Positions 16,565-25,774 of a stretch of DNA of 64,000 bases are shown here, piece after piece; the stretch's first letter is position 1, and each line of letters begins with the position of its first letter. The notes under the pieces are model-generated. The model was not told the DNA's origin, did no database searches, and saw only the letters and a program-made list of their open reading frames with translations. The position numbers and the translations under genes are program-made. This stretch comes from Putridiphycobacter roseus. Lineage in GTDB: Bacteria > Bacteroidota > Bacteroidia > Flavobacteriales_D > Crocinitomicaceae. The DNA lies in the NCBI RefSeq assembly GCF_003234935.1, contig NZ_QKSB01000007.1, positions 1-64,000 of the forward strand, read 5' to 3'.

Positions 16565-16954
16565 ATGAAAAACTTAATTATAGTAATTTCAGTCGCTTTA
16601 GGTTTAATGTCTTGTTCGGAAAAAACGGAAAACTTTCCCGATAAGCTTACCGACATGGAAATCCTTTACACTTATACAGGAGGAAATACCTATGCGGTAA
16701 AATTTGAATCGGATGGCCTCAGTTACCAATTTAGAAGCGGTAAAAATCCGGACAAATGGTGGGGTAAATTTGAGTACAACCACCTGCTCACTCGAAAAAA
16801 TGAGCACTTTGTTTCTTGGTTTGAACCCGGTTATGGTGACTATGTTACTTTATTGATCAATTTTGAAAATAAAATTATTTATGGTAGCGCCATCATTAAA
16901 GGTAAAATTGTTCATTTTCAACAAGGTAATATTCAAGAGATCAAGCGACCATAA
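16565..16954 (+). CDS. lipoprotein, phenolic-acid-decarboxylase/MoaF-like fold (paralogue 3)
   Basis: The 129-residue lipoprotein (GLMSCSE, Cys17) is the third paralogue: EILYTYTGGNTYAVKF, YQFRSGKNPDKWWGKFEY, HFVSWFEPGYGDYVTLLINF, IYGSAI, VHFQQGNI. It is closest in pattern to paralogue 1 (YQFRSG) in the first half and to paralogue 2 (SWFE-GYGD) in the second. Its location after paralogue 2 indicates tandem duplication. Substrate unknown. Confidence 0.7.
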   Translation: MKNLIIVISVALGLMSCSEKTENFPDKLTDMEILYTYTGGNTYAVKFESDGLSYQFRSGKNPDKWWGKFEYNHLLTRKNEHFVSWFEPGYGDYVTLLINFENKIIYGSAIIKGKIVHFQQGNIQEIKRP

Positions 16955-17060
16955 TACATTTTAAAATCGCTTTAATTAAATAAAATACGCTGCTTTAAAA
17001 GTTCCGACTAATTATTCCGTAATTTTGCTTTCTTTTATTGCGCAATCACCGAGACAAAAC

Positions 17061-17441
17061 ATGGAGTTAGATTTTATAGATAATGTCAATGAATTTGGCG
17101 AGAACATGGTCAGATTATACAATTTCGACATGGCAGAAGCCATACTATTTCGGGATTTAATACAAACCGTGGTAATTGAAAAAAAGGCAAAATTAAACTT
17201 AGCGGAAGTCGACTTCATTGCACCTAGAAATTGCCATTTAATCATGGGACTATTTAAAGAAGACGAGGGTATTTTCACCTTGGATAGTCAGACTTTTTAT
17301 TGCGCTTTGACCTTATCTGGTTACGAAGAAATGCTCAGACGGATTGAACCATTCTGCACAAAAGAAACCATCAGTCACCGATACCTATATGAAATAGACA
17401 ATCCTACAGACTTATTATTTGCCCCTGCTGGGACTTGGTGA
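17061..17441 (+). CDS. hypothetical protein (126 aa)
   Basis: I use the ATG at 17061 (MELDFIDNVNEFGENMVRLYNF); the upstream 12 codons of open frame look non-coding. The soluble, acidic protein has the conserved-looking segment VDFIAPRNCHLIMGLFKEDEGIFTLD and ends DLLFAPAGTW. There is no signal peptide. The composition and a clear ORF support a real gene, probably a Bacteroidota-specific cytoplasmic protein. Its function cannot be stated. Confidence 0.6.
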   Translation: MELDFIDNVNEFGENMVRLYNFDMAEAILFRDLIQTVVIEKKAKLNLAEVDFIAPRNCHLIMGLFKEDEGIFTLDSQTFYCALTLSGYEEMLRRIEPFCTKETISHRYLYEIDNPTDLLFAPAGTW

Positions 17442-17525
17442 TATATACTTATTACTAGCTTTGAAAAATCACCTCTTTTGGTCTTCCTTGAGGAGAGAAA
17501 ATCAGATATAGTAGTAGCACCATTA

Positions 17526-19448
17526 TTAATTCATAAACAAGGCGACACCCATACCCACGGAGAATAAATTATTATACATGGTTTGATTTCTTCCTAGCGA
17601 TCGTTCGGCGTAAACATTGAACTTTAAATTTTCAATGTAATAATCGATTCCGAAGCGCAGTTCGAAATAACTTCTCGCAGCAATGGTGCTAAAAAGATAA
17701 GGTGAATAATCGGTGTAATAGTTATCAGCTCCCGCCTTATTGTAATAATTATAATTGTAATAATCTGCCTTGGTAAAAACAGCTTTATCGGCATCCTCAG
17801 CGTTTGAAAGTCCTTTCCATTCCGTTGCTTCATTAAAGTTCGGATCGTTCTCTCCATCTTCTTGTCCCGTGTTATAATCATGGAAATCTTGTAACAATTC
17901 ACTGTCATTAATCCCACCTGCTTCTGTATCAAACCTACCATTTAACCATAAATTATAGTTAATACCCACATGAAAACCTAAGCGACTGATATTATTGATT
18001 TGCATTTGTGTATACGCATTTAGTCCAAGGGATATTTCGTGAAAGTTCTCTTGATAAAATACCTTCTTGGTTTGAACCGTTGTTTCGTCATTAATGGTTT
18101 CTGCAATTGTTTCATATCCCCGAATACCATAAGTATGGTTTTGATAACCCACGTTAAGGTCTACTGAAAATAATTCATGGGGATTTACCCTTACAAAAGC
18201 GCTTAATTTTGGAGACTTTACAATGGAGTTGATATTTCCCCAATCTAAAAACACAGTTGTAACGAGCTCAACAGTCTGCAATTCATCATCAATTACACGT
18301 TGTTCATCATCTACTTTTTCTAAGTACAAATAATCTAAAACATTAGTAGATTCGTTAAAAAGCACACCAGACAAGTAGGTATCACCCTTCTTTTTCAAAC
18401 TGTCCCCATAATTTATGTCTTCGTTTTTCGTTTCAAAATCATCAATGATCGACAATCCTGAATTGTGAAAATTGGGGAAATTAATTGCAGCACCAAATTG
18501 AATCAGTTTTGGTTTTTGGCGGTACCTACCAATCACCAGTGGATCCAACACGTTTTTTTTATCATCACTAATGGCTTGGTTAAAATTTTGATTGAACAAA
18601 GTATAGTTTAAACTCACTCCGGCAGAAGCTATATTTCTAACCAATTGACTTGAATTTGTATTCGCTTGTGTACTTTGATTCCCACCATAAATATTATCGT
18701 TAAGCGCATTATGTTGCCCAAAAACTGGATTTGGAAAAAATGAAAAATCGAGCCCGAGTCGGATGTTTTGTTTTTCAATACCAAGGTTAAAAAAAGGCGC
18801 AAACAGCATGGCATTTAACTTGGGCATGGCTTCCAAAATATGATGTGTTAAAGCCACTTCTTTTTTCTCGTACAATAATCCTTGATAAGGTTCAAGCGTG
18901 CTGCGGGAATACAAATCAAACCCTGCTCCATAATAAAAAGTTACCAGTCCCCTTTTATTTAAAGAGGAACCGAAAGAAAAAGTTAAACGATTGTATTGAA
19001 CGCGCTCAAAACTTTCAAAATCATACGTTTTTTCATCCAATATATCTTCTCTGTAAGCTTCAATGACATCATCCATATCGCCTGTAGAGGTATTCCCATC
19101 TAACTTTTCTTGCAAGGCCGTTTCAACGGCATAATTTGTCGGTGTTGTCGTGCCAGTAATTCCCAATCGCCAAGTTTCATATCCATAATTAACTTGCACC
19201 CACCAGTTTTGTTTGGCGGTGTACCTCACATAAATAGGAAAGCTAAGGCCATTGATTAAACTCACACTATTCCGCTCCGTATTCAATACCAAAGTGTCGG
19301 CATTCGTACTGAGTATGTAAAAATTAAATGCCGTGTCATTCTCCACCCAATGACTACTCGCCCTTCCGCCTACACCAAGACTTAAGTTCTGGCTAATAAC
19401 CATAAACGAGAACATAACCATTATTGATAAAACAATTACCCTTACCAT
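17526..19448 (-). CDS. large outer-membrane beta-barrel-like protein coupled to the caspase gene
   Basis: The 640-residue protein has a signal peptide (MVRVIVLSIMVMFSFMVISQ) and many alternating strands with aromatic girdles (NWWVQVNYGYETWRLGI, YVRYTAKQ, LGFHVGINYNLWL), ending RNQTMYNNLFSVGMGVALFMN, typical of outer-membrane barrels. It contains an acidic, Asp/Glu/Asn-rich insert around residues 530-580. Its start codon overlaps the end of the WD40-caspase gene by 7 bp, so the two are translationally coupled and probably work at the same envelope site. No named family is recognised. Confidence 0.7.
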   Translation of the reverse strand: MVRVIVLSIMVMFSFMVISQNLSLGVGGRASSHWVENDTAFNFYILSTNADTLVLNTERNSVSLINGLSFPIYVRYTAKQNWWVQVNYGYETWRLGITGTTTPTNYAVETALQEKLDGNTSTGDMDDVIEAYREDILDEKTYDFESFERVQYNRLTFSFGSSLNKRGLVTFYYGAGFDLYSRSTLEPYQGLLYEKKEVALTHHILEAMPKLNAMLFAPFFNLGIEKQNIRLGLDFSFFPNPVFGQHNALNDNIYGGNQSTQANTNSSQLVRNIASAGVSLNYTLFNQNFNQAISDDKKNVLDPLVIGRYRQKPKLIQFGAAINFPNFHNSGLSIIDDFETKNEDINYGDSLKKKGDTYLSGVLFNESTNVLDYLYLEKVDDEQRVIDDELQTVELVTTVFLDWGNINSIVKSPKLSAFVRVNPHELFSVDLNVGYQNHTYGIRGYETIAETINDETTVQTKKVFYQENFHEISLGLNAYTQMQINNISRLGFHVGINYNLWLNGRFDTEAGGINDSELLQDFHDYNTGQEDGENDPNFNEATEWKGLSNAEDADKAVFTKADYYNYNYYNKAGADNYYTDYSPYLFSTIAARSYFELRFGIDYYIENLKFNVYAERSLGRNQTMYNNLFSVGMGVALFMN

Positions 19449-22375
19449 AATACAAAGTTATTTTTAATATTTTCTTTTCTTAAAATAGGGTTTTGATTTC
19501 CCTCCGATAAAACAGCAACTGTTTCACGCAAATAGACCTGCAGTTCCATAATGCGGATTTGTTTATCGTCATTAAGGTCTGCCTCCTTTTTTAAGAGTCC
19601 GTTTTTGAGTACGTAGGTAAATAGTCCATTGCCCCACTTATCTCCCTCTAAAGCGTATTCAATGCCCGAAGAAGAAGATAAAATATTGGTGCCTTTACTC
19701 AACCTCAAATCGGCAAACACCAGTTTCGACAATTCAAAAATCCCCATGTCACCATTGCCATCAAAAGCAGCAGCTTGTGCACTCCTAAATTGTATTTCAT
19801 CCAAACCCTCAACATTATTTTTATTAGCCTTTAAACTCGACTTGTCAATTTCTCCACTAAAACAGGCATCAATCATCATCAACTTATTTCTACAAGCCAA
19901 ACCTTCAAAAAGCTGTTCTATATCATCAAAGGCCATCCCTAGCTTACCCGGTGCATCAAAATCCATGTTATGGGTTGCCAAATAATAATTAAAGTCACTG
20001 TCTAAAACGCCATGACCGGCATAATAAAACAAAATGACATCATTGATATTTGCAGCTTGTAAAAAACTGGCAATGGATTGTTGCGTATCAAGGGTAAATT
20101 CGGCGTTGTATAATTCCATTTTAAAGACCTCACCATAGGCTTTTCCTCCGGATAATAGGGCAGCAATTTCTGTGGCATCCTTTTGCGCATACTTGAGATT
20201 AAAATCTTTATTTAGATAATCACTCATCCCAATAGAAAGGAGATAAAGGTTTGGTTTTTCAAAGCTTTTCTCGCAGGTAATAATTTTCTTTTTACGCAAG
20301 GAACGAATCCCATTATCATTGATACAATAAAACTCTATTTGATTAATTCCAGCGCTTAAAACTATACTTATTTCCTGCACATAATGCTGTTTGGAATCTT
20401 TCAATTCACACCTTTTTTCAATGCCATTAATTAAATAAGCATAGGCACTAATATGGCCATCTATATCGGCCATAGTCAAGGAAAAATTTACAGTATCTTT
20501 TTTAGTACTATAATCCCCAAAATAGTCGACCACAATTTCAGGTAGTTTCTCCGAAATATTGAGCGTATTGACCAATACACCCAATTTTTCTAATCGTTTT
20601 AAATAAGCTTTTTTATAATCCACAATGTCCGTACTGTCAAAAAAACGCAAGTCTTCCATCACCTCATTTGGTCGGTTATAGTATTGGTCGTATTGTTCAT
20701 AACCATATAGTTTGTCCTTATTTAAAAACCCAATTTGATCCAATACCTCCTTGGAAGCAAAGTAGTAATTGTCCTTATTTAAATAGAAAAAACTGTATTG
20801 TCCAGCAAGGTATAAAACGGCAAGGTATTCCCCATTTCTATTCCAAAAACGAATGCTACCATCCTGAGAAAAAGAGAGAATTAATTCATGATTCGACAAA
20901 TACCTCAGCCCAGTAATCGGCGCACTGTGCTTGATTGGATATTCAATTTTGTTTTGAACTTCACCCTTATAGAATGTATACTTGTTTGAGTCGAGGGTAT
21001 AGACCTCATCCTTAAACCTATACTTTTGTCCATGCTGGTAATAGTCGCTATAAACAAAAGCTTTCTGCCTTTTAAAATTTTTATTGACTAGTTTGTTGAG
21101 GGCTGCATCTCTTAGCTTTCGGGACAGTATAATTTCATTGTTCCTCAAATTCCAAACCCCCTTCATTTTTTCAGCCTTTTTCAATAAGCTGGTCTTGATG
21201 TGGTGTCGATTTGTTTTCAATACGGTAAAATAAACGGCATTGGCTTGCATGCTGTCAATCGATAGGATACTATAATTCTCCCCGTTTTGTTCTTGCACTT
21301 TATCCAATTTAATCGAATTACTTTTAAGTTGATTATTCGGCAAGTTCATGTACCTAATTACCCCATCAGAATAACCGATTAATATGTCATCACCAAAAAC
21401 TTTTAAGTCTAAAATACTGGCCGCTGCTCCTTTTAATATTTTATTGAGTTTATAGTTTTCTGTATCGTACAAGTAAATAATTCCTTTGGTATTTGCCAAG
21501 GCGAGCCATTTTCCATCATCACTGTAAGCAAGCGAAGCAATGGCAACGCCGTTCATACCTATACTTGTATGAATGGTATTGGTTTTTACATCTAAAATAC
21601 TGGTAAAACCGAAGGCGGTTCCAATGGCAATAACACCATTTTTTGTAGCCATATCGGTCACGTAGTTCAAATCGTCGTTGAGGGTAAAAACATTTTTTTT
21701 GTCCCTGGCGTGGCTATAATAAATCAAGCCCCCTTTATTGGTTGCCATCAACAATAAATTATCGCCGTAAACTGCTTTGTGTATGTTGCCAACAAAATAT
21801 TTATAAAACTGAAGTGGTTCGTTTATATTGATGGTAACCGCATAATTGTCCTGTGGTCCGGTTACCACTAATTCATTGTTCAATTGTTTATAATCTACAC
21901 TGTTAAATAGACTTTTTGACTGGTAGTTTGTGGGTCTTAGTCGCTTGGTATTTAAATCGTAAAAATGAACTTTTCGACCAACCAGGCATAATTGATGCGC
22001 ATCCATTACCGCAAAAGCTTGCAATGAATCTGTCTTAATTTTTAATTGACTTAAAGGATGTAAATTCGGAAGGGACCAAGTTTTTAGATCGTTATCGGCA
22101 CCCAGACTAATCAGCACAGAATCGTTCAAAAAATCAATGTCTTTCAGTCCGTTTTTATGGCCTAAAACTTCAGCCCTTTGCAGCCCCAATTGAATATCCC
22201 AAACAATAATTTTTCCATCATCACCACAACTGATCAGGTGCTGGTTATTGGGATGAAAAAGGAGTTCGTTGACCTTGGAATAATGTCCGGTTTGAAATGT
22301 AGGTGCGGATTGCTGACTAAACAACTGTGGTTGCAAACAACAAAATATCAATATTAAGGACCAAAAAAATTTCAT
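19442..22375 (-). CDS. secreted WD40-repeat caspase-family (C14) protein
   Basis: The 977-residue protein has a signal peptide (MKFFWSLILIFCCLQPQLFSQQ) and then WD40-type repeats (for example GHYSKVNELLFHPNNQHLIS ending in IVWD, residues about 30-70, and a late one, ILSFSQDGSIRFWN). A C-terminal caspase-like domain follows (from about 710, YLLSIGMSDYLNKDFNLKYA) with the catalytic pair His788 (YYAGHG) and Cys838 (DACFSG). Caspase-like proteases usually cut after Arg/Lys or Asp; specificity is not visible. The signal peptide puts it outside the cytoplasm, unlike defence-type caspases. It is coupled to the outer-membrane-like protein downstream. Confidence 0.88.
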   Translation of the reverse strand: MKFFWSLILIFCCLQPQLFSQQSAPTFQTGHYSKVNELLFHPNNQHLISCGDDGKIIVWDIQLGLQRAEVLGHKNGLKDIDFLNDSVLISLGADNDLKTWSLPNLHPLSQLKIKTDSLQAFAVMDAHQLCLVGRKVHFYDLNTKRLRPTNYQSKSLFNSVDYKQLNNELVVTGPQDNYAVTININEPLQFYKYFVGNIHKAVYGDNLLLMATNKGGLIYYSHARDKKNVFTLNDDLNYVTDMATKNGVIAIGTAFGFTSILDVKTNTIHTSIGMNGVAIASLAYSDDGKWLALANTKGIIYLYDTENYKLNKILKGAAASILDLKVFGDDILIGYSDGVIRYMNLPNNQLKSNSIKLDKVQEQNGENYSILSIDSMQANAVYFTVLKTNRHHIKTSLLKKAEKMKGVWNLRNNEIILSRKLRDAALNKLVNKNFKRQKAFVYSDYYQHGQKYRFKDEVYTLDSNKYTFYKGEVQNKIEYPIKHSAPITGLRYLSNHELILSFSQDGSIRFWNRNGEYLAVLYLAGQYSFFYLNKDNYYFASKEVLDQIGFLNKDKLYGYEQYDQYYNRPNEVMEDLRFFDSTDIVDYKKAYLKRLEKLGVLVNTLNISEKLPEIVVDYFGDYSTKKDTVNFSLTMADIDGHISAYAYLINGIEKRCELKDSKQHYVQEISIVLSAGINQIEFYCINDNGIRSLRKKKIITCEKSFEKPNLYLLSIGMSDYLNKDFNLKYAQKDATEIAALLSGGKAYGEVFKMELYNAEFTLDTQQSIASFLQAANINDVILFYYAGHGVLDSDFNYYLATHNMDFDAPGKLGMAFDDIEQLFEGLACRNKLMMIDACFSGEIDKSSLKANKNNVEGLDEIQFRSAQAAAFDGNGDMGIFELSKLVFADLRLSKGTNILSSSSGIEYALEGDKWGNGLFTYVLKNGLLKKEADLNDDKQIRIMELQVYLRETVAVLSEGNQNPILRKENIKNNFVLW

Positions 22376-22467
22376 CTAGTTTTGAATCGCCTGACCATTC
22401 CAAAAGCAAGCCCAGCTAAGTCAAAAATACACATTATTATTAAAGCGGTATAAACTATGGAATCTCA

Positions 22468-22519
22468 CCCGCGCTCATCTGTAATGAGTGCATACTTTAA
22501 TAAATTCAAGCTTGTCCGC
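22468..22519 (+). repeat. 52-bp GCGCTCATC element, copy 1
   Basis: CGCGCTCATCTGTAATGAGTG forms a small CTCAT/ATGAG hairpin and is followed at fixed spacing by CTTGTCCGC. The same arrangement recurs at 22716-22767. The 452-bp stretch 22376-22827 contains no gene; these GC-rich elements and CGCTGCGCTAAACGAGCGCG between them contrast with the AT-rich surroundings. Confidence 0.5.
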
Positions 22520-22715
22520 ATTATTAATAGTCAAACAGGTGCGTGACTTTCTCAACAGCAGTTATTTGGCTTACGAAAACAACAATTGTAAAATGCTAAA
22601 CGTTCCAATAGAAGTACTATTTGTAGTAACCGCATTGCAAATGCTTTGTTGACGTGTCACAATGAAAAACACACGCATTGCGCTGCGCTAAACGAGCGCG
22701 AGTTCAATCTTATCA

Positions 22716-22767
22716 CTCGCGCTCATCTTTGATGAGTGTGCGTTTTATATATTAAGACTTGTCAGCG
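22716..22767 (+). repeat. 52-bp GCGCTCATC element, copy 2
   Basis: CGCGCTCATCTTTGATGAGTG followed by CTTGTCAGCG has the same length and spacing as copy 1. The stem CTCATC/GATGAG is perfect here. It lies 60 bp before the T9SS protein gene. Confidence 0.5.
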
Positions 22768-22827
22768 TTGATATGCAATAAATTATTTTTCAACACGTTA
22801 ATAAATAGAACCTAAAAATTAAAATAC

Positions 22828-23637
22828 ATGCGTTATTTAATTTTAATCATACTGTTTGCTTTTAAAGCAAATTCTATATTTAGTCAGGATGATCGTAGTG
22901 GATATTATAATGGAAAGTTTTTAGTTTATATAGCCAATAAAAGTGATACTATCGGAACGCTTGCACCAATTTATTTTTTAGGTAACATATTTGACACCTT
23001 AAATATAGAAGAAACCGTATTTACATTTTACCAAGAATATCCTTCTAATTTTAATCCCATTAAAAAGGATACTTTCTTTATCGAAATAGAAACAAACCAA
23101 TATGTAGTATTTCAATGGCGTTTTCACAATGATGAATACTTTACTCCAGAGAATATTATGCCTACATATGGCGTTGACTGGTATCTTAACAGTACCCTTT
23201 TAGATACGACAAGGTATACCTATTTCTATCGAAAAATAAATCATTGGGTAGACTGTACTACCTTATTAAAAACAGATGAACTGGGGAGTTATCATTTACA
23301 GAAATTAGGGAAATTTCAGTCTAACTTACCTGTGATTAAAATTCAGGAAAAGCAGGCAATTACAAATGTGCAAATTGACGAAATTGTGGCGACAGCAATC
23401 CACTTTTATCCAAACCCTACCAGCGAATTTTTAAACATTCAGCATGCCATGAATGCAATTGGCAAAGCCAGCATTTATAATATGCAAGGTCAATTACTTA
23501 AATCGTATCCATTAGCGCAAGCAACAAATATCACCCAAATAAGTCTTGGTGATTTTGATGTCGGTACCTACATCATTAAAATAAGTAATAACAAACAAAG
23601 TACAACCAGTAAAAAGGTAATTGTGAGCAATAAGTAA
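22828..23637 (+). CDS. T9SS type A sorting-domain protein
   Basis: The 269-residue secreted protein has a signal peptide (MRYLILIILFAFKANSIFSQ). Its C-terminal type IX secretion sorting domain (from about residue 190) reads IHFYPNPTSEFLNIQ, ASIYNMQGQLLKSY, ISLGDFDVGTYIIKI and TTSKKVIVSNK, the type A signature. The central 160 residues are a beta-rich region with no recognised catalytic motif. It is exported across the outer membrane by the gliding/PorSS machinery, of which gldD and gldE are in this window. Convergent with metG, 1 bp between stops. Confidence 0.85.
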   Translation: MRYLILIILFAFKANSIFSQDDRSGYYNGKFLVYIANKSDTIGTLAPIYFLGNIFDTLNIEETVFTFYQEYPSNFNPIKKDTFFIEIETNQYVVFQWRFHNDEYFTPENIMPTYGVDWYLNSTLLDTTRYTYFYRKINHWVDCTTLLKTDELGSYHLQKLGKFQSNLPVIKIQEKQAITNVQIDEIVATAIHFYPNPTSEFLNIQHAMNAIGKASIYNMQGQLLKSYPLAQATNITQISLGDFDVGTYIIKISNNKQSTTSKKVIVSNK

Positions 23638-23638
23638 A

Positions 23639-25696
23639 CTACCTTACTTCTCCCCCGGCTTCAAAATCCTTTTCGGGTGACACAAAACTCAGTTTTCCGT
23701 CCTTGTCTTCCGCCATCAATATCATCCCTTGTGATTCCACACCACGAATTTTTCTCGGGGCTAAGTTCATGAGAATAGATACTTTTTTACCAATAATTTC
23801 TTCCGCTTTATAGTGTTCAGCAATTCCCGAAACCACTACCCTTTTATCCAAACCAGTGTCCACTAATAATTTCAATAATTTATCGGCCTTTGGCACTTTT
23901 TCCGCTTCTAAAATCTCACCTACACGAATGTCTAACTTTGTAAATTCGTCGAAAGTAATGTTTTCTTTTTGAGGCTCAAATGAAGATACAACCTCTTCTA
24001 CTTTAGAAGCTTCTAATTTTTCTATTTGTTTTGCCACAAAATCATCATCAATTTTAGTGATTAAAATACTCGGCTTATTTAATGAGTGACCGTCACTTAA
24101 GATATCATCTTTACCAACAGCCGACCAATCCAATAAATCAATGTTTAAAAACTGCGCTAAAGTTTTTGCTTTTGCAGGTAAAAATGGTTGAAATACAACC
24201 GTTAAATTGGCTGTAATCTGCAAGGCGATATTTAAAATCGTCTCTACCCTTTTCATGTCGGTTTTTGCCAATTTCCATGGTTCAGTTTCTGCCAAATATT
24301 TATTTCCTAAACGGGCTAAATTCATAGCTTCTGCTTGGGCTTCTCTCAATTTATAAGCGCGTATTAAATTTTCTATTTTAGTATTATAAGTCGCTAATTC
24401 AGCCAATACTTCTTGATCGTATTCGTCAGTTGCTCCCCTTGCAGGAACTTTTCCTTCAAAATATTTATGTGTCAATACAATTGAACGGTTGACAAAGTTT
24501 CCAAAAACATCTGCCAATTCGTTGTTTACCCTTGCTTGAAATTCTGCCCAAGTAAATTCACTGTCTCTACTCTCAGGTGCAATAGCGGTTAAAACGTATT
24601 TTAGCTCATCCTTTTTATCTGGATTTTCAGCCATGAATTCGTGCAACCAAACTGCCCAATTTCTTGAGGTTGAAAACTTATCGCCTTCCAAGTTTAAAAA
24701 CTCATAAGCAGGCACGTTGTCTGGCAATACCAAACCACCGTGTTGCTTTAATAAAATTGGGAAAATAATGGCGTGAAAAACAATGTTATCTTTTCCGATA
24801 AAGTGTACTAATTTTCTATCACCTGTCCAGTATTCTTTCCAGTCTTTATTGTTGGCTTGTGCCCATTCTTTGGTGGCAGAAATATATCCAATTGGTGCAT
24901 CTAACCATACGTATAATACTTTGCCATCTGCGCCTTCAACAGGTACTTTCACCCCCCAATCCAAATCTCTAGTCATGGCACGAGGATGTAAACCACCATT
25001 AATCCAACTTAAAGATTGGCCATTGACTTGGTTTCTCCATGTTTTTGGATCGTGCTGTTGCACACCATCAATCGTTCCATCCGTAATCCACTCCTTTAAC
25101 CATTCTTCATGACGTTCCATAGGTAAGAACCAATGGGTTGTTTCTTTAAGTACTGGTGTTTTGCCACTCAAGGTAGAAACAGGGTTAATCAATTCAGTTG
25201 GACTTAAAGCAGAACCACATTTTTCACATTGGTCGCCATATGCATTTGGGTTATGACAATTCGGACATTCTCCTGTCACATAACGATCAGCTAAAAACTG
25301 ATTGTATTCATCATCATAAAACTGCTCCGTAGTTTGTTTGGTAAAAGTACCGTTATCATTTAATACTTTAAAATAATCTTGTGCCGTTTGGTGGTGAATT
25401 TCGTTGGAAGTTCTTGAATAAATATCAAAATCGATATCAAAGTCTTTAAATGCTTTAGAATTAATTTGATGGTATTTGTTTACAATATCTTGCGGACTAA
25501 TACCTTCTTTTTTAGCACGTAAAGTAATAGCTGCACCGTGTTCGTCACTGCCACATACAAACAAAACATCCTCTTGTTTCATTCTTAAAAAACGCACAAA
25601 AATATCGGCAGGAAGATAAACCCCTGCGATATGACCTAAATGTAAAGGTCCGTTTGCGTATGGTAAAGCTGCGGTTACTGTAAATTTTTCACTCAT
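23639..25696 (-). CDS. metG: methionyl-tRNA synthetase
   Basis: The 685-residue class I synthetase has the HIGH motif (PYANGPLHLGHIAG, residues 11-24), a zinc knuckle (CPNC...CEKCG), the KMSKS-equivalent KFSTSRNWAVW and WLDAPIGYIS. A C-terminal dimerising tRNA-binding domain begins near residue 585 (FDEFTKLDIRVGEILEAEKV). This is the long form of MetRS. It charges tRNA-Met. It is divergent from the LD-carboxypeptidase gene, with 78 bp between starts. Confidence 0.97.
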   Translation of the reverse strand: MSEKFTVTAALPYANGPLHLGHIAGVYLPADIFVRFLRMKQEDVLFVCGSDEHGAAITLRAKKEGISPQDIVNKYHQINSKAFKDFDIDFDIYSRTSNEIHHQTAQDYFKVLNDNGTFTKQTTEQFYDDEYNQFLADRYVTGECPNCHNPNAYGDQCEKCGSALSPTELINPVSTLSGKTPVLKETTHWFLPMERHEEWLKEWITDGTIDGVQQHDPKTWRNQVNGQSLSWINGGLHPRAMTRDLDWGVKVPVEGADGKVLYVWLDAPIGYISATKEWAQANNKDWKEYWTGDRKLVHFIGKDNIVFHAIIFPILLKQHGGLVLPDNVPAYEFLNLEGDKFSTSRNWAVWLHEFMAENPDKKDELKYVLTAIAPESRDSEFTWAEFQARVNNELADVFGNFVNRSIVLTHKYFEGKVPARGATDEYDQEVLAELATYNTKIENLIRAYKLREAQAEAMNLARLGNKYLAETEPWKLAKTDMKRVETILNIALQITANLTVVFQPFLPAKAKTLAQFLNIDLLDWSAVGKDDILSDGHSLNKPSILITKIDDDFVAKQIEKLEASKVEEVVSSFEPQKENITFDEFTKLDIRVGEILEAEKVPKADKLLKLLVDTGLDKRVVVSGIAEHYKAEEIIGKKVSILMNLAPRKIRGVESQGMILMAEDKDGKLSFVSPEKDFEAGGEVR

Positions 25697-25774
25697 CTAA
25701 TTATTCTTGAACTTTGCACAAAAATAGTAAAAGGAATTGGTGCAATTCAATTCCAAATTGTATTTTTAGCCCTC

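Noticed and set aside
19442..22375. WD40-caspase as a cytoplasmic antiphage effector
   Set aside because: The clear signal peptide and the coupling to an outer-membrane-like gene argue against an abortive-infection role.
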